From an uncultured Clostridia bacterium (lineage in GTDB: Bacteria > Bacillota > Clostridia > Christensenellales > Borkfalkiaceae): a stretch of 64,000 bases of DNA. Position 1 is the first letter of the stretch. The number at the start of each line of letters is the position of its first letter. Positions 1 through 7,705 of the stretch are shown here, one piece after another. The notes beneath the pieces are model-generated. The model was not told where the DNA came from. It ran no database searches and was given only the letters and a program-made list of their open reading frames with translations. The translations under genes and the position numbers were made by a program. Where the stretch lies: contig CAKQKI010000005.1 of NCBI GenBank assembly GCA_934248055.1, positions 48,816 to 112,815 of the forward strand, written 5' to 3'.

Positions 1-709
1 GAGTGGTTACGCCGTAAAACGCGCACGAAGCAACGTCTTTCACGGTTACCGTCTGCGTTTCTTCGCCGGACTTCTTTTCGAACGAACCGCCCGTGTAAGT
101 AACTTTTTTAAGCGACGAAGGAAGGTAATAAGTAACGTCGCTTCCCGTTACGAGAGCGGCGCCGTTGTCGTTTACCATCTGCGCTTTCGCGGTAATCGAA
201 ATATTGCCGCCGTCGGTATAACCGTCGCCGAAAATATAACCGAAGTGCTTGTATTCGTTTTTGGCGTCGTAAGAAGCGCCGATAAACGAAACGGTCATTT
301 CTTTAAGGTTTACGCATCCGCCGAACGCGCCTTTTCCTATTTTTTCGATATTGTTTTTAATTTCGACCTTTTCAATCAGTTTATTGCCGCCGAACGCGCC
401 CGCTTCGATTTCTTTTACGGGATAATTCTTATGCTCCGCGCCGAGCGCTTCGCCGTTCTCGGGAATGGTGATTTCACGGTACTTTTTGTCTATTTCGGAA
501 AGTTTGCCGTCGTTTATTTTTTTGGCGTCGTCACTCGATACCTGATAGCCGGTTATAATATACGCGTCGCCGTCTTCGTTGAGTTTATATTCGAACTTAC
601 CCGTAACGGCTTCCGGATCTTTCCCGGAATTTTTATTGCAGCCGAACGCGAAAAGCGCGACGGAAAACGCAAGAATAAACACTAAAATTTTCGTAAGATT
701 CTTCTTCAT
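1..709 (-). CDS. Partial BspA-type leucine-rich-repeat lipoprotein
   Basis: The reading frame is open from an ATG at 709 to the window edge, so the C-terminus is missing (236 codons seen). The N-terminus is a lipoprotein signal: KK-rich start, hydrophobic stretch, then FAFGC with the lipidated Cys at residue 24. The mature part contains cell-surface LRR_5/BspA-like units (phrases such as EIEAGAFGGNKLIEKVEI and KIGKGAFGGCVNLKEMTV). It should be anchored to the outer face of the membrane and probably binds a ligand; no catalytic motif is visible. A GGAG-type SD precedes the ATG. Plus-strand reading frames across this stretch are shadows. Confidence 0.85.
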   Translation of the reverse strand, partial: MKKNLTKILVFILAFSVALFAFGCNKNSGKDPEAVTGKFEYKLNEDGDAYIITGYQVSSDDAKKINDGKLSEIDKKYREITIPENGEALGAEHKNYPVKEIEAGAFGGNKLIEKVEIKNNIEKIGKGAFGGCVNLKEMTVSFIGASYDAKNEYKHFGYIFGDGYTDGGNISITAKAQMVNDNGAALVTGSDVTYYLPSSLKKVTYTGGSFEKKSGEETQTVTVKDVASCAFYGVTT

Positions 710-772
710 CGGAATTCTGCTCCTGTATCGGCGTGTTTTCGCTTTTAAGCGATATGCCGAAATATTAAGCAC

Positions 773-801
773 ATTTTAACACTTTATGAAAAACTTGTCA
801 A
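773..801 (-). promoter_or_regulatory. Sigma-A type promoter of the BspA-like lipoprotein
   Basis: On the minus strand TTGACA (796-801), a 17-nt spacer and TAAAAT (773-778) precede the lipoprotein gene, leaving a leader of about 55 nt with an AGGAG SD. This is a near-consensus vegetative promoter. Confidence 0.75.
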
Positions 802-1153
802 TAATATGTCGGGCTTTATTCAAGAATTTTTGCGTATATTTTAATTATATTACGAGCGTAACCGCTTTTTTACGCTTTTCTTATAAATTCTTAAATCGGA
901 ACATAAAAAATACGCGCGCCGACGCGACGGGAATTATCGCGGAATAAAAGCGGGCGGATAACGTTTTAAAACTTTGTAAAAACGGCACTTTTCACGCGCA
1001 TTTTGCAAGGTTTGTATTATTTCCGCACGCGGACGATATAACGCCGCATAAAACGTTTTTTATAAAATATTTCGTTTTACCCGTTTTCCGCGACCGCCGC
1101 GAAAATTATTTCGGATTTAATGAAATTTTGCCGAAAAAACCGATGAAAAATCG
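802..1153. other. Intergenic gap with no recognised feature
   Basis: This AT-rich spacer lies between the divergently transcribed lipoprotein and GGDEF genes. I see no convincing ORF with an SD, no tRNA and no known RNA motif, only short GC-rich stretches. Confidence 0.5.
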
Positions 1154-1182
1154 TTGAAATAACGGCGTGAATATGGTATAAT
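1154..1182 (+). promoter_or_regulatory. Extended -10 promoter of the GGDEF gene
   Basis: TTGAAA (1154-1159), a 17-nt spacer and TATAAT (1177-1182) with an upstream TGG form a strong promoter. The leader to the ATG at 1295 is about 105 nt. I looked for a c-di-GMP riboswitch in it and did not recognise one. Confidence 0.7.
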
Positions 1183-1294
1183 AATTTTGAAATAAAGTAA
1201 GCGGTCGCTTTGCGGAAAAAGTAAATTATCAAAACCCCTTTATCTCCGCGTGTTTTCGCTAATTTGTTATCATTAAATATCGGAAATCAAGTCA

Positions 1295-2488
1295 ATGAAT
1301 AAAAACAAAGAATCGCGCGCGGCGATTAAAGAGTTATCGTCTTACGTTTACGCGCCCGCCACCGAAAGATTTAAGAAATTCAGTTCGTCCGTTCTCGGCG
1401 TCGATATCGACGACGTTCCGTCCGAACAGGGCATTTTTATGAAACAATGCTCTTCCATAGTCTTTTACGCCACTATTTTATTTTTGATTACCAACGGTTT
1501 TTATCTTATAAAAAACCTTATATTCAAAACCACGATAGTTATCGACATGGTGCCGCTTTATATGATGGTTGCTTCTTCCGCGGCAATGCTCTTTTTCCTT
1601 ATTTTTTATAAAAAGCACGATTCCGCGCCGTCGCGCTACGCCCTTCTTTTCTATTATATTATAGTTATAGCGAGCGTTACCGTTTTTATGGTTTCCTGCA
1701 ACTATCACAAAATCGGGCTTTCTATTTCGATGTGCTATCTGTTCGTTATAATGATTGCTCCTACGTATAAGTTGTCGGACACGATACTCGTATGCGTTCT
1801 GATACTCGTAAGTTGGTATCTCCCGTCCATTCTTCCGTATGCCGAAAATTATAATTTATTCAAGCACTTTCTGGTGCGGTTTGCAATCATCGCGGGATTT
1901 ATATCCGTCCGCTCCGTTTTTATCCGTCAATCCGTAAACGAACGCAAAATCAAAGAAATGAGCAACGCTTTTATAAATCTTGCGTTCAACGACGTGACCA
2001 CGGGAACCCTTAACAAAAAAGCGATGGAATCTTACCGCGCGTTCGTAAGCGAAAAATTATCGCCCGATAAAGTAAGCGTGATAATTTACGATATTGACAA
2101 TTTTAAATCGTATAACGACCATTACTCCCACATGCAGGGCGACGAAGCGCTTAAACATATTTCCGAAAGCGTTACGAACGTTCTTGAAAAAACCGATCTT
2201 TATCTTTTCCGCTTCGGCGGCGAAGAATTCGTTGTAATTCTGCCCGACGCCGAAGAACGCGAAGCGGTGCGCGTTTCGCTCGAAATGCTCGGAGCCATCC
2301 GCTCCGCCGCCATTTCAAGAAACGATTTGCCGCAAAAAAATATTCTGACCGCGTCGTTCGGAGTTTCTTCGGGAACGAAAGAAGAATTGAGCGACCTTTC
2401 ACTCCTTCTGAAAGCGGATAAACAGTTGTATATCAGTAAAAACAGCGGCAAAAACAGCGTTGCCGCAAGCAATGAAATATATAAGTAG
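1295..2488 (+). CDS. Membrane-bound diguanylate cyclase (GGDEF domain)
   Basis: The N-terminal half (roughly residues 52-207) has about six hydrophobic membrane segments. It is followed by a short linker and a C-terminal GGDEF domain (about 225-397). The active-site loop reads RFGGEEF with GGEEF at residues 308-312, an intact signature for making cyclic di-GMP from two GTP. The usual RxxD inhibitory site just upstream is not conserved (EKTD in a shifted position), so product inhibition through that site is unlikely. No PAS or other sensor domain is seen; the membrane region probably senses the signal. The SD is weak (GGAAA about 10 nt upstream). The gene sits alone upstream of spo0A. Confidence 0.9.
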   Translation: MNKNKESRAAIKELSSYVYAPATERFKKFSSSVLGVDIDDVPSEQGIFMKQCSSIVFYATILFLITNGFYLIKNLIFKTTIVIDMVPLYMMVASSAAMLFFLIFYKKHDSAPSRYALLFYYIIVIASVTVFMVSCNYHKIGLSISMCYLFVIMIAPTYKLSDTILVCVLILVSWYLPSILPYAENYNLFKHFLVRFAIIAGFISVRSVFIRQSVNERKIKEMSNAFINLAFNDVTTGTLNKKAMESYRAFVSEKLSPDKVSVIIYDIDNFKSYNDHYSHMQGDEALKHISESVTNVLEKTDLYLFRFGGEEFVVILPDAEEREAVRVSLEMLGAIRSAAISRNDLPQKNILTASFGVSSGTKEELSDLSLLLKADKQLYISKNSGKNSVAASNEIYK

Positions 2489-2624
2489 CAGATAAAAACA
2501 ATAAAATATACGTAGCCGCAAGTCCCTTTTGAAATTGCGGCTCGTTGTATTTTTTATTAATTCGGTATGATAAAAATTATAGAAATATGTAAAATATGTG
2601 AATTTATTGCTAATAAATCTATAT

Positions 2625-2632
2625 TTCGACAA
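2625..2632 (-). promoter_or_regulatory. Candidate 0A box upstream of spo0A
   Basis: The minus strand reads TTGTCGAAATA here; TTGTCGAA matches the known Spo0A operator core (TGTCGAA). It lies about 75-80 bp upstream of the likely start of spo0A transcription, suggesting autoregulation. It is a single short match, so chance cannot be excluded. Confidence 0.5.
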
Positions 2633-2694
2633 TTTGTACAAAAATATTTTAAACAAAATTAGTTAAAATACTTTATTTTTTATTCCGATAGTGC

Positions 2695-2700
2695 TATAAT
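2695..2700 (+). promoter_or_regulatory. -10 box of spo0A
   Basis: A perfect TATAAT is placed 31 nt before the start codon. No good -35 hexamer lies 16-18 nt upstream (TTTATT at best), as expected for a promoter needing an activator. An AGGAG SD follows at about 2720. Confidence 0.5.
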
Positions 2701-2730
2701 TTTTTTATCGTTTACAAAAAGGAGCAAATT

Positions 2731-3513
2731 ATGGCAAATAAAAGTGTTGTTATCATAGAAGATAACATAGACACGGCGGCTGAAATAGCGTCGGTCATAT
2801 CGGAAATGAATGAGTTCACGGTTGCGGGTACCTGCACCGACGGAGAGCAAGGAGTTGAAATCGTTAAAAACGTAAATCCCGATTTCGTTATTTTGGGAAT
2901 AGTTCTTAAAAACGCAGACGGCTTCGAAGTTATGGAAAGAATAAAAAGCGCGGGAATTAAAAGTTCGGTTATCGTTATAAGTTCGTTTACGAGCGAAAGC
3001 GTTATAAGCAAGGCTTTATCTTACGGGGCGATATATTATATAGCCAAGCCTTTCAAACCGGAAACGCTTAAATCGAGAATGAAAGAGATAGCCGAAATTC
3101 CCGACTCCGTTCAGATTACGGACGGCGAAAACGACGCCCGCGACTATCGGGAAGCAAGGCGAAGAAAATCGCTCGACGAAAAAATAAGCAAAATTTTCAT
3201 TTCCGTAGGCATACCGCCGCATATCAAAGGTTACGGATATTTGCGCGAAGGCGTGAAAATGGCTGTTGAAAGCCCCGGAATAATAAACAACATAACCAAG
3301 CAACTCTACCCCAGAATCGGCGAAAAATACGACACTTCGGCAAGCAAAGTAGAGCGCGCCATACGCCACGCGATAGAAGTTGCCTGGAACAGGGGGAGAA
3401 TAGAAAGCATAAACTCGATGCTCGGCATTCGCGCGTATATAGGAAACGATAAACCCACGAACGGCGAATTCATCGCCCTTATCGCAGACAAAATGCTTCT
3501 CGAAGGCGCGTAA
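2731..3513 (+). CDS. spo0A: Spo0A-like sporulation response regulator lacking the phosphoacceptor Asp
   Basis: The protein has a receiver domain (about 1-125), a linker, and a C-terminal Spo0A-type DNA-binding domain (about 145-260, with phrases VGIPPHIKGYGYLREGVKMA and KVERAIRHAIEVAWNRG). In Spo0A this HTH binds 0A boxes and switches on sporulation after phosphorylation. The acidic pair E10/D11 and the AKP lysine near 107 are present. The position of the phosphorylated Asp (PDxxxLDI in relatives) reads PDFVILGIVL, with Gly at residue 56 encoded by GGA at 2896-2898. The neighbouring MP is also changed to LK. This protein therefore probably cannot be activated by the normal phosphorelay. It may be constitutive, allosterically controlled, or degenerate. 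Confidence 0.92.
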   Translation: MANKSVVIIEDNIDTAAEIASVISEMNEFTVAGTCTDGEQGVEIVKNVNPDFVILGIVLKNADGFEVMERIKSAGIKSSVIVISSFTSESVISKALSYGAIYYIAKPFKPETLKSRMKEIAEIPDSVQITDGENDARDYREARRRKSLDEKISKIFISVGIPPHIKGYGYLREGVKMAVESPGIINNITKQLYPRIGEKYDTSASKVERAIRHAIEVAWNRGRIESINSMLGIRAYIGNDKPTNGEFIALIADKMLLEGA

Positions 3514-3517
3514 ATAA

Positions 3518-3554
3518 ACCGCGCCTGTAAAAGCGTATTCGCGGCGATTTTTTG
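3518..3554 (+). terminator. Possible terminator after spo0A
   Basis: CCGCG and CGCGG arms flank a 16-nt loop and are followed by a run of six T. The stem is only five base pairs, so this is a modest call. Confidence 0.4.
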
Positions 3555-3703
3555 CAGAGTAAAAGGGCTACCTACCGAACGCACCGCACCCTGACGGTCG
3601 CTGAAAACGGCGGAAAAGACCCCTTTTTCGGCAATCGGCAATAGCGTAAGCAATCCCCGATTAAAAAAAATATAAAATAATTTGATTTTTTTATTAAAAA
3701 AGG

Positions 3704-3732
3704 TTTACAAATTCCATTCCTGTGATTATAAT
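3704..3732 (+). promoter_or_regulatory. Promoter of the zinc-ribbon acidic protein
   Basis: TTTACA (3704-3709), a 17-nt spacer and TATAAT (3727-3732) precede the gene at 3793, which has an AAGGAG SD. The stretch 3555-3700 between spo0A and this promoter shows nothing I can identify. Confidence 0.7.
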
Positions 3733-3792
3733 AATCAAGCGAGTATATGAAAGCGGGCAAAAAGAATTTGCCTGCGGAAAAAGGAGTTTGAT

Positions 3793-4332
3793 ATGCCCAA
3801 ATATATTTTATGCCCGAGATGTGAGTTGAATTATATTCTCGACACCGAGAATTATTGCGACGTTTGCAAGGCGGAAATGAAAATCGGTCCGCAACTTATG
3901 TTTTCCGCAAACGAAGATTCGAGCGAACAGGTTCTTTGCCCCGTATGCAAGCAACGGTATATAAGCGAAGACGAAGAAATGTGCGAACAGTGCCGCGAAG
4001 AGCAGGAATATAAGCGCGAAAAACTCGGCGACGATATAGAGTTGGAAGACGGCGACGAATGGCGCAGGTATCTTGACGACGACGAGAAAGACGTTATTTC
4101 GAGCAAAGGCGACGAAGACGAAATGGTTTCTCTTTCGCAAATCGAAGAGGAAGAAGCGCTCGACGATTTAGACGAAGAAGACGACATCGACCCCTACACG
4201 AACGAAAAAATCGGCAAAAAGTCCGACGACGATTTCGTTGACGACGATTTCGATTATTCGGATATAGACGAAAAAGATTTTGAAGACGACGAAGAAGACG
4301 AAGAAGAAGACGAAGACGAAGACGACGAATAA
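3793..4332 (+). CDS. Twin zinc-ribbon protein with long acidic tail
   Basis: Two zinc ribbons of identical geometry open the protein: C7-C10 with C22-C25, and C49-C52 with C64-C67, each CX2C-X11-CX2C. From about residue 85 the sequence is dominated by Asp and Glu, ending in an almost pure acidic run, a probably disordered polyanion. The architecture suggests a nucleic-acid or RNA-polymerase/ribosome-associated factor, with the acidic tail comparable in character only to that of the RNA polymerase delta subunit. I do not recognise a named family, so the function is open. It has its own promoter and a good SD. Confidence 0.75.
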   Translation: MPKYILCPRCELNYILDTENYCDVCKAEMKIGPQLMFSANEDSSEQVLCPVCKQRYISEDEEMCEQCREEQEYKREKLGDDIELEDGDEWRRYLDDDEKDVISSKGDEDEMVSLSQIEEEEALDDLDEEDDIDPYTNEKIGKKSDDDFVDDDFDYSDIDEKDFEDDEEDEEEDEDEDDE

Positions 4333-4365
4333 TTCTTATTCTGAATAAATTTTGCGGGCATTGTC

Positions 4366-4380
4366 TATAATCGCAATATG
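4366..4380 (+). promoter_or_regulatory. -10 box placing transcription start at the veg ATG
   Basis: TATAAT at 4366-4371 ends six nucleotides before the ATG at 4378, so the expected +1 is the A of the start codon. The -35 region is weak and there is no SD. This implies a leaderless mRNA. Confidence 0.5.
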
Positions 4381-4620
4381 ATTAAAAAAACGGCAAGCGT
4401 GCAATCCACCAAAGAGAAAATACGCAATTATTTCAATAAACGCGTAGAAGTATCGGTAAATCTCGGGCGGAACAAATTCGTAAGTTTTACGGGCGTGGTT
4501 ACTAATCTTTACCCCGCTTTGTTTACCGTTACCCCGATAGGCGACTTTAAGGGTAAAACCGCGTTTTCTTATTCCGAGTACATGTGCGGAATGGTTAAAC
4601 TAAAAGAAATAGCAAAGTAA
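4378..4620 (+). CDS. veg: Veg family protein
   Basis: An 80-residue protein of the Veg family (DUF1021), about the usual length. The order KIRNYFNKRVEVSVNLGRNK, then GVVTNLYPALFTV, then FSYSEYMCGMVKL matches the family plan of a small SH3-like beta-barrel. In Bacillus, Veg is abundant and stimulates biofilm genes by interfering with SinR; whether that holds here is unknown. It follows the zinc-ribbon gene by 45 nt but has its own -10 box and appears leaderless. Confidence 0.85.
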   Translation: MIKKTASVQSTKEKIRNYFNKRVEVSVNLGRNKFVSFTGVVTNLYPALFTVTPIGDFKGKTAFSYSEYMCGMVKLKEIAK

Positions 4621-4659
4621 AAAAGCAAGGTTTTCCCAGCAAATTTTAAAGTTTTATAA

Positions 4660-4723
4660 AAAAAGAGTCCTTTACTTACGGCGCGACGATATACGCGTTT
4701 GCCGCTCGTTCGGGACTCTTTTT
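4660..4723 (+). terminator. Terminator-like hairpin after veg
   Basis: An 11-bp stem (AAAAAGAGTCC with GGACTCTTTTT) encloses a 42-nt partly structured loop and ends in a T-rich stretch. The A-rich left arm lets it also serve the convergent kinase-like gene. Confidence 0.6.
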
Positions 4724-4771
4724 ATTTATTTAAATAATTCATTCTGTTGCCGACTGTTTTGCGGCGCTTAT

Positions 4772-5392
4772 TTATTTTTCGGGAAAATTTTCAAAATATT
4801 TTTCTATATACTCTTTAAGGGGTTGAATAATCGACTTTATTTCAATATCGGACGTGTTTATCATAAGATCGTAAGAAGACTTATCTCCCCATTTTCTTTC
4901 CGATATAAGCGCGCTCGTTCTTAAACGGTTGCGGTCGATACCGCGCATTTTTCTGATAAGTTCTTTATCCGAAAGAATTTCGCTTTCGCGCGCGTTTTGC
5001 CTGCAACGCGCAAGTTTTGACTTTTCGCTTGCGTAAACGAAAATATTAAACGGCGAAAATTTATCGAGAATGGAATTCGCGCTTCTGCCGATTATAACGC
5101 AATTGCCTTTTCTGCCGATTTCGGTGATTATTTTTTGCTGCGCCACAAGCACGTCTACGGACGGCTGATAAGTATACGGCATATACGCGAAAGTCTGCCC
5201 TATATGAATGGGAAACGCGCTTACGCCGTTTTCCACTACGCTTGAAACGTAATTTTCGTCAAGTTCGGTTTTTTTGGCGATTTCGGTTATTATTTCTTTA
5301 TCGTAATAAGAAAAACCGAATGCGTCTGCAAGGCGTTTTCCGAGTTCTCTGCCGCCGCTGCCGAATTCGCGGCTTACCGTTATGATTTTCAT
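4772..5392 (-). CDS. Cytidylate kinase-like protein
   Basis: The 206-residue protein starts with a P-loop of the cytidylate-kinase-like family (SREFGSGGRELGKRLA, residues 7-22). It follows with FGFSYYDKEIITEIAKKT, typical of the AAA_26/Cytidylate_kin2 group that phosphorylates small nucleotide-like substrates with ATP. The middle contains GRSANSIL, and CRQNARESEILS before the lid region, as in relatives. The substrate is not established for this group; it is distinct from the essential Cmk. An AGGGGGAG SD precedes the ATG. The gene stands alone, convergent with veg. Confidence 0.8.
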   Translation of the reverse strand: MKIITVSREFGSGGRELGKRLADAFGFSYYDKEIITEIAKKTELDENYVSSVVENGVSAFPIHIGQTFAYMPYTYQPSVDVLVAQQKIITEIGRKGNCVIIGRSANSILDKFSPFNIFVYASEKSKLARCRQNARESEILSDKELIRKMRGIDRNRLRTSALISERKWGDKSSYDLMINTSDIEIKSIIQPLKEYIEKYFENFPEK

Positions 5393-5464
5393 ATTTTCTC
5401 ACTCCCCCTTTAATATTTTATCGCAATAACCGATTATTGTCAACAATAAACCGTATTTTTTGCG

Positions 5465-5478
5465 TATAATGCAGTATG
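5465..5478 (+). promoter_or_regulatory. -10 box abutting the glycosyltransferase ATG
   Basis: TATAAT (5465-5470) ends five nucleotides before the ATG at 5476. No SD fits between, so the message is probably leaderless. The -35 is poor. Confidence 0.4.
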
Positions 5479-6567
5479 AGAATTTACGTATACGCAATTT
5501 GCAAAAACGAAGAAAAGTTCGTTAAACGGTGGTACGAATCGATGAGCGAAGCAGACGGCGTTTTCGTTCTCGACACGGGTTCTTCGGACGAAACCGCAAG
5601 TAAACTGAAAACTCTCGGCGCAACCGTTGCCGTTAAAACGATAAAGCCGTGGCGGTTTGACGAAGCGCGCAACGAAAGCATGAAACTTCTGCCCGACGAC
5701 TGCGACCTTGCGGTATGCACCGATCTTGACGAAGTTTTCGATAAGGGCTGGCGGAAAAATCTTGAAAAAGTCTGGCGGAAAGGGGTTAAAACGGTAACTT
5801 ATAAATACGTCTGGTCAAGCGATTGCAAGGGAAACGAACAGGTGGTTTTAAGATACGACAAAATTCATTCCCCGAAAGACTTTATATGGAAATATCCCGT
5901 ACACGAAGTGCTTGTTTATACAAAACCACAAGATTACAAGGCGGTTTTTTGCGAAAATATCGTTTTAAGGCATTTCCCCGACGAAAAAAAATCACGGTCT
6001 TCTTATCTCGGACTTCTGAAATCCGCGATTTCTTATTACCCGCGCGACGCAAGAAATTATTATTATCTTGCGCGGGAATACTTTTTTCTAAAAGATTACT
6101 TTTCGGCGGAAAAAACGTTTAAAAAATACCTTTCTTTCACGGACAATTCATATTCTTCCGAAAAGGCTTCCGCGTACGCGTTTCTTTCCGACTGCGCGTT
6201 GTTTTCGGGGGATAAAATTTCAGCCGAAAAATATCTGCTTTCCGCTATTTCGACAGATCCGTCGATAAGAGAAGGATATATAGGCTTATGCAGACTGTAT
6301 TACGAAACGAAAGATTACGCCGCCCTTCTTTTCGCGGCGTCAAGGGGAGCAAAACTTGACGACAACGTGGGATTTGCAACCGACTTTTCGATAAATAAAG
6401 GCGTGTTTTACGACTACGCTTCAATCGCGCTGTACCATCTTGAAAGTTACGGCGCGGCAATCGAAAACGCAAGGCTCGCTTTAAAATATTTTCCCGAAAA
6501 CGACAGAATAAGAAAAAACGTCGATCTCTTTATGGACCGCAACGAAAAAAACCGCCCCGTTTTTTGA
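5476..6567 (+). CDS. Glycosyltransferase family 2-like protein with C-terminal TPR repeats
   Basis: The N-terminal GT-A domain (about 1-180) has CKNEEKFVKRW, the nucleotide-binding LDTGSSDET (residues 32-40) and a DxD-type motif TDLDEVF (D83, D85). The family transfers sugars from nucleotide sugars to surface glycans. After HFPDEKKSRSSYLGLL comes a helical TPR array (about 190-355) with phrases DARNYYYLAREYFFLKDYFSAEKTFKKYL. This fusion is common in Clostridia and Bacilli (SunS/LgtF-like clades). There is no SD; the -10 box sits directly before the ATG. No neighbour suggests the acceptor. Confidence 0.85.
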   Translation: MRIYVYAICKNEEKFVKRWYESMSEADGVFVLDTGSSDETASKLKTLGATVAVKTIKPWRFDEARNESMKLLPDDCDLAVCTDLDEVFDKGWRKNLEKVWRKGVKTVTYKYVWSSDCKGNEQVVLRYDKIHSPKDFIWKYPVHEVLVYTKPQDYKAVFCENIVLRHFPDEKKSRSSYLGLLKSAISYYPRDARNYYYLAREYFFLKDYFSAEKTFKKYLSFTDNSYSSEKASAYAFLSDCALFSGDKISAEKYLLSAISTDPSIREGYIGLCRLYYETKDYAALLFAASRGAKLDDNVGFATDFSINKGVFYDYASIALYHLESYGAAIENARLALKYFPENDRIRKNVDLFMDRNEKNRPVF

Positions 6568-6586
6568 AATATAGACGGCTAAAAGA

Positions 6587-6615
6587 TTGCAATTCGGTTG
6601 CGCTTATAGTATAAT
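6587..6615 (+). promoter_or_regulatory. Promoter of the EamA transporter gene
   Basis: TTGCAA (6587-6592), a 17-nt spacer and TATAAT (6610-6615). The roughly 70-nt leader carries a small CGGGCAGTTCCCG hairpin just before the GGAGGAG SD. It does not match a riboswitch I know. Confidence 0.7.
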
Positions 6616-6692
6616 AAGAGCCGTGTTAGCCTTTTATGTGAATTAAGGGTTAGTGCGTTTAAATTCGGGCAGTTCCCGATTTCGGAGGAGTT

Positions 6693-7640
6693 ATGAACGC
6701 TGTTTTAGTAATAGGCGGATTTCTGATAATAGCCGTTATGCGGGTTATTCAGAAAATTTGCGGCAAAACGTCAAGCAGGCTTATTTCCGACGACTGTACT
6801 TTTTTCAAGTACGGCGCGGTGTATCAGTTTTTTGCAGCCGCCTTTGCGGTTATAACTCTTTTTATCGTCGGATTTTACGGATTTAATTTAAAAACCTTTA
6901 TCTGCGCGATAATAAGCGCGATACTTTTCGGTATAGATTTATACACGAGTATCGAATCGATAAAAGGCTGTTCTCTGGTCGTTGCCAACATTTTTTCAAA
7001 CGGCGGACTTGTAATATCCGTAATCGTTTCGTTTTTCTGGTTCGGCGAAGGAGTAAGCGCGTTTCAGATAGCGGGGCTTTTATTGTTTTTCGTTGCGGTA
7101 TACCTTTTATCGGTAACCAAAAAGGAAGAAACGGAAAAGAAAATATCTTTAAAAACCTTTATATTGCTTATAATAAATTTCGCTTGCAACGGCGCCGTTA
7201 TGGTAACGCAAAAATACTTTTCGAAAATGGTTGAAAACGGCAATACGGCTGTGTTTTCGTTCCTTACGTTCGCGCTTTGCTCGATTATAATGATAGTGTT
7301 TTACGCAGTTGCGAGATCCAAACAAAAACCCGTAACTATGAGTGACGATTCCGTTAAAAAACCTTTTCTCGATAAAAGATTGTGGATTTGCGCCGCGCTT
7401 CTGGCGCTGGGAATTTTTGCTATAAATTACCTTATAACCGAAATGGGTAAAATCGTCGATTCGGTTATTCTGTTTCCCGTGTCGAGCGCGCTCAGCATTA
7501 TAATAACTATTATCGTGGGAAGAGTCGTGTATAAAGAAAAACTTAACGCTTTCGGGGTTATAGGCGTAATAGCGGGAATAATTTCTATAATTACGCTAAG
7601 CGTATTCACTCCCGAAACGGTTTCGCGACTTTTTGGTTAA
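6693..7640 (+). CDS. EamA/DMT-family membrane transporter
   Basis: A 315-residue protein with about ten hydrophobic segments arranged as two repeats of five. This is the standard drug/metabolite transporter fold, with a hydrophilic loop near residues 145-152 (KKEETEKK) between the halves. Such carriers export or import small metabolites; the substrate cannot be read from the sequence. The start is set by a GGAGGAG SD at 5-nt spacing. It is a single-gene unit ended by a bidirectional terminator shared with the convergent GH20 gene. Confidence 0.85.
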   Translation: MNAVLVIGGFLIIAVMRVIQKICGKTSSRLISDDCTFFKYGAVYQFFAAAFAVITLFIVGFYGFNLKTFICAIISAILFGIDLYTSIESIKGCSLVVANIFSNGGLVISVIVSFFWFGEGVSAFQIAGLLLFFVAVYLLSVTKKEETEKKISLKTFILLIINFACNGAVMVTQKYFSKMVENGNTAVFSFLTFALCSIIMIVFYAVARSKQKPVTMSDDSVKKPFLDKRLWICAALLALGIFAINYLITEMGKIVDSVILFPVSSALSIIITIIVGRVVYKEKLNAFGVIGVIAGIISIITLSVFTPETVSRLFG

Positions 7641-7656
7641 ATAATTAAAAAATTTA

Positions 7657-7696
7657 AAAAATCCCCTGAAAAAGCATTCCTTTTCGGGGGATTTTA
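7657..7696 (+). terminator. Bidirectional terminator between EamA and GH20 genes
   Basis: AAAATCCCC paired with GGGGATTTT, extended by TGAAAA/TTTTC, gives a long stem with A/T runs on both sides. It can end both convergent transcripts. Confidence 0.85.
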
Positions 7697-7705
7697 TTAT
7701 TCGTT

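Noticed and set aside
245..685. Plus-strand 146-codon frame rich in Phe
   Set aside because: It is the antisense shadow of the BspA-like lipoprotein, which has a promoter, SD, lipobox and LRR repeats.
3555..3700. Possible gene remnant or RNA after spo0A
   Set aside because: Mixed composition but no SD-supported ORF, no conserved motif and no complete hairpin with T run; left unassigned.
3808..4187. Two minus-strand frames over the zinc-ribbon gene, one very Ser-rich
   Set aside because: They arise from the antisense of the Asp/Glu-rich tail; they have no SD and no sensible domain.
6616..6692. Riboswitch before the EamA gene
   Set aside because: Only a short hairpin next to the SD; no preQ1, SAM, guanidine or other known signature recognised.
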